Positions 1 to 6,134 of a stretch of DNA of 10,974 nt are shown piece after piece. This DNA comes from a bacterium (GTDB taxonomy: Bacteria > CSSED10-310 > JAJRTK01): NCBI GenBank assembly GCA_024278345.1, contig JAJRTK010000474.1, positions 1 to 10,974 on the forward strand, read 5' to 3'. The notes beneath the pieces are model-generated. The model had not been told where the DNA came from. It saw only the letters and a program-made list of their open reading frames with translations, and did not search any database. Position 1 is the stretch's first letter; every line of letters starts with the position of its first letter. Position numbers and translations under genes: made by a program.

Positions 1-306
1 GGAAAGGCGAACGTTTGGGTTCTGGGGAAACTGAATGGCCCGGCGGACAGCGGAATAACCTTCCTTCTTGACCTCCACGGCGATCTCTCCGTCCGAGAGC
101 CCCTTGAAGATAGCCTTCCCGGAAGAACCGGTGGTGCGTTTCTTGGAGCCATCTGGGCCGTGGACGACCACTTCAGCGCCGGCAAGGGGTTGGCTGGAAG
201 ATCGTGTGGAATCGATGACCGAAACCTGGAGCCGTGGTCCCGAAGCGCAGGAGATGGCGAAACAGGCAAGGGCAAAAAAAGAGGTGAAACGTATGAAATG
301 GCTCAT
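1..306 (-). CDS. Putative lipoprotein with carboxypeptidase-regulatory-like domain (partial, 3' end beyond window)
   Basis: This minus-strand reading frame is open from an ATG at 306-304 to the window edge, giving 102 residues without a stop. The N-terminus (MSHFIRFTSFFALACFAISC) is a signal peptide. It ends in a lipobox-like A-I-S-C, which lacks the usual Leu at -3, so lipidation at Cys20 is probable but not certain. After about residue 27 comes one beta-sandwich of the CarboxypepD_reg / Ig-like type: a 'PLAGAEVVVHGPDG' strand-turn, a 'TTGSSGKAIFKGL' turn and a 'VEVKKEGYS' strand, matching the family pattern of A-x-V ... dG-x-a-x-f-x-g-L ... GY. Such domains usually bind or present ligands at the cell surface; the function here is unknown. 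The upstream in-frame stop is at 397-399 with no ATG, GTG or TTG between, so this start is forced although no Shine-Dalgarno is visible. It is divergent from the RNase E/G gene. Confidence 0.75.
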   Translation of the reverse strand, partial: MSHFIRFTSFFALACFAISCASGPRLQVSVIDSTRSSSQPLAGAEVVVHGPDGSKKRTTGSSGKAIFKGLSDGEIAVEVKKEGYSAVRRAIQFPQNPNVRLS

Positions 307-631
307 GGTTGGCTGTACCGGCGGCGAGCAATCCTCTGAAGAATGGGATCCTCGCCATTTGTTGTTTGATGAATGGGTAGGAGATTGGTATTGTACTCAA
401 AAGAGGCATCTTTCACCATGACGGAAGAAGATCGAGGACTCTAGCAAGAAAACTGGCAGGTTGTTTGGTTGAACTCTGGACCGGGTTTCCCGCCGCCGTT
501 TGATCTCCTCGACGACAGCCGTCCGCTTCCCCCGTTGACCGCGGGCTCCCGCTTGCAGGTTCAAAGCGGCTGGAAGGCGCAAGGTCCAAGGAGCTGAACT
601 GTCTGTTCGGGACGTTTGGGTTTCCGTTACC

Positions 632-643
632 ACGAGGCCTCGT
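632..643. repeat. Perfect 12-bp palindrome
   Basis: The sequence ACGAGGCCTCGT is its own reverse complement. It lies about 335 nt upstream of the RNase E/G start. It could be an operator for a dimeric regulator or the tip of an RNA structure; no family is recognised. Confidence 0.5.
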
Positions 644-869
644 AGATTTCATTGACGACACACGGAGCCACAGGAAGTCTTCCTTCGTCACCAGCGGCAT
701 CGGCCTATCCATACCCCGAAGGTGGGGCTAGGCGGGAATTTTGGGATACCCGGCGCTGGATGCTTTTGAAGTCGCCCCCAGTACTAGTCGGCGCCGTCTT
801 GGCGGCTTTGGCGAGGGGCGCATGGGTAGGGAGACCAAATGATTTCATCCGGCCAACGGGGCCGCGTCG

Positions 870-881
870 TGGGAGCTCCCA
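870..881. repeat. Perfect 12-bp palindrome upstream of RNase E/G
   Basis: TGGGAGCTCCCA is a perfect palindrome about 97 nt before the RNase E/G start codon, flanked by GGCC motifs that could extend pairing in RNA. It may be a regulator site or a hairpin in the 5' leader. Function not known. Confidence 0.5.
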
Positions 882-977
882 AGCTAGGCCACCTTTCCTA
901 CTTGAGGGCCGAGCAAAGCTTCCACTGGCCGCCGTGACGGGAAGATCCGTGGCACCTGAAGGCTCAAGGGCACTTTT

Positions 978-3461
978 ATGGAGCGAACGATCATCATCAA
1001 TGTCGAGCACCGGGAAACTCGCCTGGCAATGCTCGACAACAAGCAGCTCGTCGAGTTTCATGTCGAGCAGAAGAAAGCTGTTTCAGCGGTTGGCAGCGTC
1101 TACTACGGCAAAGTCATCAACATCGTTCCGGCTATCCAGGCAGCCTTTATCGATATGGGCCTGGAAAAACATGGTTTCCTGCATGTTGGAGACTTGCGGT
1201 TGCCGGACGTCGATATCGACCGCAACACCAAGATCCAGCAAGTTCTGAGCAAGGGTCAACCGGTTCTGGTGCAGGTCCAAAAAGATCCCATTGCTACCAA
1301 GGGCTTTAAGCTGACCATGGACGTCAGTCTCGCGGGGCGTTATACGGTTCTCATGCCCCGCTCGGAAAGCGCCGGGGTTTCCCGTTCCATCCAGGATCGG
1401 CGGGAGCGAGAGCGGCTTCGATCCATCTCGAAAGAGGCCAAAGTCTCCGGACTGGGCGTGATCATTCGGACGGTAGCTGAAGGCAAGCCCAAGGCCGAGG
1501 TCGCGAGAGACCTTCGTTATCTTGTTCGTCTCTGGAAGACCATCCAACAGCGTGTCCGGCAATCGAGCGATCCACATCTAGTTTACCATGCGCCAGATTT
1601 AGTGGAAAAAACCCTTCGCGACGCCTATAAGCAGTCCGACACGCGGATCATCCTCGATGATGAGAGCTGTCGCGAACGGATCATCCGCTTCTTGTCACTC
1701 TACTATCCCCGGCACGAATTCATCGACGAGATTCTGCTCTACAAAGAGGCCGAGCCGATTTTTCGGCATCATAACCTGGATCGTGAGCTGGAACGGGCTT
1801 TCAAGCGGCGCGTCGATCTCGAGTCCGGTGGCTTCCTGTTGATGGAAGAATCCGAAACCCTCACGGCCATCGACGTCAACAGCGGAAGGCTCACCAGGAC
1901 GTCGGGGCCAGAAGAAACAGCCATCCGGACGAACATGGAGGCGGCGGCGGAGATCACTCGCCAACCCCGGCTCAGGGACATCGGCGGGATGATCATCATC
2001 GACTTCATCCCCATGGGCACGAAGAAGCAACGCAACCGAGTCTACAACTCTCTCAAACGTGTCCTGAATCGCGATCGATCCCGCACCAAGCTTTCTTATT
2101 TTTCGGATCTGGAGCTTGTACAGATCACGCGCCAACGTGTCCGGGAGAGCCTCGAACAACAGATGACCGAGCCTTGTACCCACTGCAACGGGCAAGGCCG
2201 CCTCTTTTCCAGAGAAACGCTGGCCAGCCAGATCCTGCGGGAGCTACGGGAGCTCCTTTTTGCTCAGTATCCCACCGTGGTCAAGATCTGGCTCCACCCG
2301 GAAGTCCACCATTTGCTTGTCGAGGATCACACCTATATCCGGGACTTGGGGAAACAGACCGGAAGTAGCATTGTTTTTATTCCGGATCCATCGAAACCAC
2401 TGGATCGGTACCAGATCAAACCGGAGGGGATACCTCTGGTTTTGGCCGCACCGGCAGCATCGCGGGCACTTCGTAGCGACATCGCAAAACAGTTTGGAAA
2501 GGAGTTTCAAAAGGCGCTCTCGAAGGAAGAGCGGAAGAAGCTCGATCAGGCGGAATCCGAGGCGGTTCAAAAAACTGGAACACGCACTTCCGCCCCACAG
2601 TCCGCGGATGGTTGGGGTGACGAGAGACTGGAGCGTGAGGCCAAACGAGCCCAGCAGCGGGCGGACCGGCAGGCCCAGCAGCAGGCGGAGAAACAGGCCC
2701 AGCAGCGGGCGGAAGAACAGGCCCAGCAGCGGGCGGAAGAACAGGCCCAGCAGCAGGCGGAGAAACAGGCCCGGCAAAGAGCGGCGAAACGTGCGCCGAG
2801 AGACGGCGGCTCCAAAGCGAAGGAGGAGCGAAAGGGGAAATCCCCGGAAAAACCGGGCGACGTAGAAAAAGGGAAGAAGCCCGCCTCCCAGTCCCGTAGG
2901 CGAAGCTCTCGGGGTCGCCGAGGAAAGCAGCCGGAGCAATCTACTGCCAAGAAGGCCGCCGAAACGCGAAAACAGAAAGCTCCAGAGAACGGATCTGCCC
3001 AGTTGACAGAACAAAAACCCCGTCCTAGCCGAAAGAAACGTGGGAACCACCAGAGTTCGGAACCTAAGGGCAAATCCCAGGCGGCTGAAAAAAAGAAGAG
3101 TTTCACCAACGGGCTCCAGGCGCCGATGCCCGAACCGGGAAAAGCCCTCTCTTTTCGTCCCGAGCCGAAGGGGTCGAGGCTTCGTTTCAGCAGCCGCCGA
3201 GATCTGAAGAATGGTTTTGGCGACAAATACGAAATTTGGGCTCAGGCCGCCAAGGAACCTTCAAAGAAGCAAGATGTCGAACCGACTCCGGAAGCACCTG
3301 GCGCCCTTCCTGAAAACCAGGCGAAAGCACCGAAGAATGGAAAGCAACCGGCCACCAAGCGTCGCAAACCCCGCAGCCGTTCTCGATCATCTCGCCGACC
3401 GGCCAGGCCACGGAAAAATGCGGCAAACAACGGAGCACCAAAGAGCGTCCAATCAAGCTAA
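978..3461 (+). CDS. rne: Ribonuclease E/G family endoribonuclease with long basic C-terminal tail
   Basis: Single-strand-specific endoribonuclease that processes rRNA and tRNA and starts mRNA decay in the cytoplasm. The 827-residue protein opens with the family N-terminus and an S1 RNA-binding domain (about 37-120, 'GSVYYGKVINIVPAIQAAFID'). The 5'-sensor/RNase H-like region and DNase I-like catalytic domain follow. The metal-binding aspartates are Asp299 in 'TAIDVNSG' and Asp342 in 'IIIDFIPMG', and the Zn-link is Cys400-x-x-Cys403. From memory these sit four residues before E. coli RNase E Asp303, Asp346, Cys404 and Cys407. The catalytic core ends near 500. Beyond it is a low-complexity tail of about 325 residues rich in Lys, Arg, Gln and Ala, with six 8-residue repeats (558-605), resembling the disordered RNA-binding/scaffold half of RNase E more than the short RNase G. 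The ATG at 978 has an AAGGG Shine-Dalgarno 7-8 nt upstream. The gene overlaps the next one by 44 nt. The RNase E versus G name is uncertain; family membership is not. Confidence 0.95.
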   Translation: MERTIIINVEHRETRLAMLDNKQLVEFHVEQKKAVSAVGSVYYGKVINIVPAIQAAFIDMGLEKHGFLHVGDLRLPDVDIDRNTKIQQVLSKGQPVLVQVQKDPIATKGFKLTMDVSLAGRYTVLMPRSESAGVSRSIQDRRERERLRSISKEAKVSGLGVIIRTVAEGKPKAEVARDLRYLVRLWKTIQQRVRQSSDPHLVYHAPDLVEKTLRDAYKQSDTRIILDDESCRERIIRFLSLYYPRHEFIDEILLYKEAEPIFRHHNLDRELERAFKRRVDLESGGFLLMEESETLTAIDVNSGRLTRTSGPEETAIRTNMEAAAEITRQPRLRDIGGMIIIDFIPMGTKKQRNRVYNSLKRVLNRDRSRTKLSYFSDLELVQITRQRVRESLEQQMTEPCTHCNGQGRLFSRETLASQILRELRELLFAQYPTVVKIWLHPEVHHLLVEDHTYIRDLGKQTGSSIVFIPDPSKPLDRYQIKPEGIPLVLAAPAASRALRSDIAKQFGKEFQKALSKEERKKLDQAESEAVQKTGTRTSAPQSADGWGDERLEREAKRAQQRADRQAQQQAEKQAQQRAEEQAQQRAEEQAQQQAEKQARQRAAKRAPRDGGSKAKEERKGKSPEKPGDVEKGKKPASQSRRRSSRGRRGKQPEQSTAKKAAETRKQKAPENGSAQLTEQKPRPSRKKRGNHQSSEPKGKSQAAEKKKSFTNGLQAPMPEPGKALSFRPEPKGSRLRFSSRRDLKNGFGDKYEIWAQAAKEPSKKQDVEPTPEAPGALPENQAKAPKNGKQPATKRRKPRSRSRSSRRPARPRKNAANNGAPKSVQSS
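2649..2792 (+). repeat. Six tandem 24-bp units inside the RNase E/G gene
   Basis: Six consecutive 24-bp units encode AQQRADRQ, AQQQAEKQ, AQQRAEEQ, AQQRAEEQ, AQQQAEKQ and ARQRAAKR (residues 558-605). Units 3 and 4 are identical in DNA, as are units 2 and 5, which points to recent slippage or unequal exchange. The encoded segment is highly charged and should form a long single helix or coiled coil. Copy number probably varies between strains. Confidence 0.9.
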
Positions 3462-4491
3462 ACTCGATGCCAAAGCTTTCCGGTTTCGGGCCGTCCTCCA
3501 TGGAATTCTCTTGTTTGGTGTCCTGGCCTCCCTCGCCCCGGGCCCGGTGATGACTGCTCCGGCTTCCCCCGCCAAGGCCCCCACCGGCGGATCGGCGCCA
3601 AAGAAGCCATTGAAACCGTTCTTGGAGGTTTCCACCAAGGGGACTTACCGGCTGAGCTTCGACGCTCGGAATCGCTTGGTTGCCGCGAGCACTAGAGACA
3701 GGGCGATCCGCGTCTTTTCCAGTCTCGATGGAAGGCTCCTCCGCAGCCTGGATACCGGACGCTACACCGAAGCCCCGAAATGGATGGCCCATGGTCGCTA
3801 CCTGGCTGTCGCCGACTGGAAACCGTCACTTCATCTCTATGATGGCGCCACCTTCGAGCCGCTCTTCGAAATTGACCTCCCCTCTCGGGCTACGGCCATG
3901 GCGTTGGTAGAATCGAGCCGCCGGGAAAACCGCCTGGTGGCGGTGGGTCTTTTCGACGGGCGAGTCGCCTTTTACAAGCTTGGTGATGGTGCGAAGGTCG
4001 GGAATTTCCAGGCCCATGAACACTATGTCTCCGGCCTTGTATCTACCGGTGGGGGCCTGGTGACCGGCAGCTTCGATGGATCCCTGGCGGTATGGGATTT
4101 CGAGGGAAATCTACTCCGTCGGACCGACTGGAAAGTAGGAAACTTCATTCAGAAAGCCGACAATCAACGGGTATTGGTGAGAGATTTTTCCGATTCGGTG
4201 ACTCTATTTGATCCAGAGAAGAGCTCTAAATCCAAACCCCTAGCCTTGCTGGAAGAGACCCTGCTCGACACCGCGTTCGCCCCGTCTAGAAACCTGGTTG
4301 CCGCAGCGACGAGTACCGGCACTGTCTCTTTGTTCGACGCCACGGCGGGAAGAGAGATTCTCCGCTTCCAGGCCCATGGGGATCAGATCTTGGGTCTGGA
4401 TTTTACTGATGATGCCGAACTTTTGGTCACTGGCTCCGAAGACGGTACCTTCAAGATTTGGAAGGTTGCGGATTTGCTGAGATCCCGCTGA
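3418..4491 (+). CDS. Secreted WD40-like beta-propeller protein
   Basis: A protein of 357 residues from the ATG at 3418, with a hydrophobic export signal after a long basic N-region (about residues 22-47, 'AVLHGILLFGVLASLAPGPV'), followed by an Ala/Pro/Lys linker and about seven WD40-like blades (68-354). Blade endings include 'DRAIRVFSSLDG', 'KPSLHLYDG', 'DGRVAFYKLGDG', 'DGSLAVWDFEG', 'DSVTLFDPE', 'TGTVSLFDATAG' and 'DGTFKIWKV'. Seven blades would close a complete propeller, a protein-protein scaffold; the partner is unknown and no catalytic residues are seen. The start lies 44 nt inside the RNase E/G gene, so translation is probably coupled. An open frame extends further upstream but only as an overlap with the RNase tail. 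Membrane anchoring through an uncleaved signal is possible; otherwise it is periplasmic. Confidence 0.82.
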   Translation: MRQTTEHQRASNQAKLDAKAFRFRAVLHGILLFGVLASLAPGPVMTAPASPAKAPTGGSAPKKPLKPFLEVSTKGTYRLSFDARNRLVAASTRDRAIRVFSSLDGRLLRSLDTGRYTEAPKWMAHGRYLAVADWKPSLHLYDGATFEPLFEIDLPSRATAMALVESSRRENRLVAVGLFDGRVAFYKLGDGAKVGNFQAHEHYVSGLVSTGGGLVTGSFDGSLAVWDFEGNLLRRTDWKVGNFIQKADNQRVLVRDFSDSVTLFDPEKSSKSKPLALLEETLLDTAFAPSRNLVAAATSTGTVSLFDATAGREILRFQAHGDQILGLDFTDDAELLVTGSEDGTFKIWKVADLLRSR

Positions 4492-4518
4492 ATTCGCCGG
4501 GAGTCCTCGACCAACTCT

Positions 4519-4523
4519 GGAGG
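4519..4523 (+). promoter_or_regulatory. Shine-Dalgarno GGAGG deciding the TTG start at 4530
   Basis: GGAGG sits 6 nt before the TTG at 4530, the best ribosome-binding site in this stretch. It favours this start over the upstream TTG at 4458. Confidence 0.65.
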
Positions 4524-4529
4524 CAAACC

Positions 4530-6134
4530 TTGTCCAAACGTCCCTGCTCGCTCGTGGCCCTGGACTCATTTCCCCGTCTGGGATGGATCGAAAAGCCCTC
4601 ACCAGTTACGGCGATGCCGGACCTCGCCCGGAGCCTGGGACTGGAATGGCTCGGAGCCAAGCGGGATGACCAGTGCGCTGTTTTTCCCGGTGGCTCGAAG
4701 ATCCGAAAGCTCGACTATTTGCTGGCATCGGAACCATTCGCTAGCGCTAGCCGGTGGATCTCCATGGGCGCCATCGGATCGGGGCAACTTGTTGCCTGTA
4801 GCGAAGCAGCACGAAGGCTGGGGCGCAGCCACGAGGTTTTCGTCTTTTGGGAACCCCTCAGCTCCGGCGTCCTGGACAACCTGGCCTTCACGGCACTTCA
4901 TGCGGCGAAGCTCCGCTACTACCCCGGTCGGGTTTCCTGCTTCTTGCGGCACAGGCTCTCCGGAATTGGTGAGGGTGCGGTGATTCCGCCCGGCGCGAGC
5001 TGCCCCACCGCGATGCTCGGACTGGTCCGCGCTGGCCTGGAACTGGCGGCGCAGGTGGAAGCGGGACTGCTACCGGAACTTTCGCGACTCTACGTGCCCC
5101 TGGGCTCGGCAGGGACCGCTCTCGGACTCTTGGCGGGCTTGGCCTTGGGGGGCCTGAAGACACAAATCCACGCAATTTCCGTGGTAGAAAAGTTTCTATC
5201 GACCCGCCGGCGCCTCCGGCGGCTCTTGGGGGCGCTCAAAAAGCTCCTGATTTCCGCGAACATCCCAGAAGCCCGAGAACTGGACCTGGAAAGGCTCGTC
5301 ATTGATCGCCGCTACCTTGGACAGGGCTACGGTCGCGCTTCCGCCGAATCTCTGGCAGCCTGCCACCGCTTGAAGGAGCATGGCCTCACCCTGGAACCGA
5401 TCTATTCCGGTAAGGCCATGGCCGCCCTGCTGTCGGATGCCAAGAAAAACATCTCCGGAGCCGTTCTTTTTTGGAATACCTTCCGCGGCCCCCTGCCTCC
5501 GCCGAGGGAGGGGTGGCAGGAGCGGCTTCCTCGAAAGCTTCGGCGACGCCTGAAAATGGCCGAAACTTCTTCCGGCCCGACGCGCAGGATCTTTCTCCTG
5601 GGCGGAGCAGGGCTGGCCCTTGCGGGTGCCGTCGCGGTGCGGATCACCGGTTATCCTGATCTTCCCGATTGGAAGGGGAAAGTCCTTCGTCCCTGGCAGG
5701 CGCTGGTCCTCATGGCGGCGGCCGAGGCTCTGCTTCCACCGCTCTTGGGTGATCCAGATTTCGCGGGCGTCGCGGCAAATGTGGATGCGTACTTAGTGGG
5801 AATGCCCAAGGGGTTTCTGCGCCAGATTGATCTTCTGTTTTGGGTCATCGAGCAGGGGACGACGCCCCTGGGTCTCAGGGTTTCCCGCTTCACGGAGCTC
5901 CAACCCCAGGCGCGGGAAGAGTATTTATCGGGGCTTGCGGCCTGGGGCGGTCCCCTTGGGGAAGCCTACCGAGGTCTTCGCGATCTCTGCATGATTGGCT
6001 ACTATCAGCAAGATGCCGCCTGGAAGGGAATGGGCTACGAGGGCCCTTGGATCAAGGATTCTCAGAAACCAGATGATCCCTATCGAAGGCTCCTCGCCTC
6101 CCCGGGGAGCTTGCCCCAAGGAGCCTCACCATGA
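4530..6134 (+). CDS. PLP-dependent enzyme (ACC deaminase/D-cysteine desulfhydrase-like) read in frame into a Tat-signal dehydrogenase small subunit
   Basis: One uninterrupted frame of 534 residues with two unrelated parts. Residues 1-342 are a fold-type II PLP enzyme. 'KRDDQCAVFPGGSKIRKLDYLL' carries the expected Schiff-base Lys57, 'GAIGSGQ' replaces the usual G-x-x-S-N-H/Q loop, and 'GSAGTALG' is the phosphate-binding loop. The family deaminates ACC or desulfhydrates D-cysteine; the substrate here is unknown. After a basic stretch ('RLPRKLRRRLK'), residues 343-534 begin with Met-Ala and a twin-arginine signal and look like gluconate 2-dehydrogenase subunit 3. I chose the TTG at 4530 because GGAGG lies 6 nt upstream; another TTG at 4458 overlaps the WD40 gene and has no such site. 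There are 38 nt after the WD40 stop, and the 3' end overlaps the GMC gene by ATGA. It may be a true fusion, a lost stop codon, or two proteins with an internal start at 5556. Confidence 0.8.
   Translation: MSKRPCSLVALDSFPRLGWIEKPSPVTAMPDLARSLGLEWLGAKRDDQCAVFPGGSKIRKLDYLLASEPFASASRWISMGAIGSGQLVACSEAARRLGRSHEVFVFWEPLSSGVLDNLAFTALHAAKLRYYPGRVSCFLRHRLSGIGEGAVIPPGASCPTAMLGLVRAGLELAAQVEAGLLPELSRLYVPLGSAGTALGLLAGLALGGLKTQIHAISVVEKFLSTRRRLRRLLGALKKLLISANIPEARELDLERLVIDRRYLGQGYGRASAESLAACHRLKEHGLTLEPIYSGKAMAALLSDAKKNISGAVLFWNTFRGPLPPPREGWQERLPRKLRRRLKMAETSSGPTRRIFLLGGAGLALAGAVAVRITGYPDLPDWKGKVLRPWQALVLMAAAEALLPPLLGDPDFAGVAANVDAYLVGMPKGFLRQIDLLFWVIEQGTTPLGLRVSRFTELQPQAREEYLSGLAAWGGPLGEAYRGLRDLCMIGYYQQDAAWKGMGYEGPWIKDSQKPDDPYRRLLASPGSLPQGASP
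5556..6134 (+). CDS. Tat-signal gluconate 2-dehydrogenase subunit 3-like protein (alternative internal start within the fused frame)
   Basis: If translated from the in-frame ATG at 5556, this is a 192-residue exported protein. It begins M-A-E-T-S-S-G-P-T-R-R-I-F-L-L-G-G followed by a hydrophobic stretch, a typical twin-arginine (Tat) signal at the position expected for a mature gene start. The body shows the subunit-3 pattern: 'LMAAAEALLPP' early, a 'VDAYLVGMP' helix, and near the end 'MIGYYQQDAAWKGMGYEGPW', the conserved motif of this family. In FAD-dependent gluconate and glucose dehydrogenases this small subunit escorts the signal-less GMC subunit through the Tat pathway, and a GMC gene follows with an ATGA overlap. 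No strong Shine-Dalgarno precedes the ATG (TGAAA only). An out-of-frame TGA at 5551 lies five nt before it. The domain identity is firm; separate translation is inferred. Confidence 0.55.
   Translation: MAETSSGPTRRIFLLGGAGLALAGAVAVRITGYPDLPDWKGKVLRPWQALVLMAAAEALLPPLLGDPDFAGVAANVDAYLVGMPKGFLRQIDLLFWVIEQGTTPLGLRVSRFTELQPQAREEYLSGLAAWGGPLGEAYRGLRDLCMIGYYQQDAAWKGMGYEGPWIKDSQKPDDPYRRLLASPGSLPQGASP

Larger units (their letters stand above)
307..977. other. Divergent intergenic region, no convincing gene
   Basis: This is 671 nt between the divergent lipoprotein and RNase E/G starts. Open frames exist on both strands (for example minus 712-413 and plus from a TTG at 652), but none has a Shine-Dalgarno, a recognisable domain or natural protein composition. 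I see no tRNA, tmRNA or RNase P signature. Two perfect 12-bp palindromes are present (632-643 and 870-881), plus smaller GC-rich inverted repeats near 787-806. On the minus strand, TACAAT at 395-390 resembles a -10 box for the lipoprotein but lacks a clear -35. The region could hold promoters for both genes and a long 5' leader for the RNase gene. Confidence 0.6.

Noticed and set aside
8-622. Shared 11-mer ACGTTTGGGTT near positions 10 and 612
   Set aside because: Matches of this length are expected by chance in an 11-kb window, and the flanks differ.
413-712. 99- and 78-codon minus-strand frames in the left gap
   Set aside because: No ribosome-binding site or recognisable domain; both overlap each other in different frames. 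I kept the region as an unexplained gap instead.
652-1248. 198-codon plus-strand frame from a TTG overlapping the RNase E/G start
   Set aside because: No Shine-Dalgarno, no domain, Ser/Arg/Pro-rich, and its second half is an alternate frame of the S1 domain.
2244-3226. Long minus-strand open frames (268 and 219 codons) opposite the RNase E/G tail
   Set aside because: They are complements of the repetitive low-GC-constraint tail, giving Leu/Arg/Cys/Ser-rich nonsense with repeated blocks and no domain.
3211-3417. Upstream extension of the WD40-like gene to an ATG at 3211
   Set aside because: It would overlap the RNase tail by 250 nt and place 69 basic, unrelated residues before the export signal.
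4458-4529. TTG start at 4458 for the PLP enzyme
   Set aside because: It overlaps the WD40-like gene and has no Shine-Dalgarno, while TTG 4530 has GGAGG at ideal spacing and family homology begins just after it.
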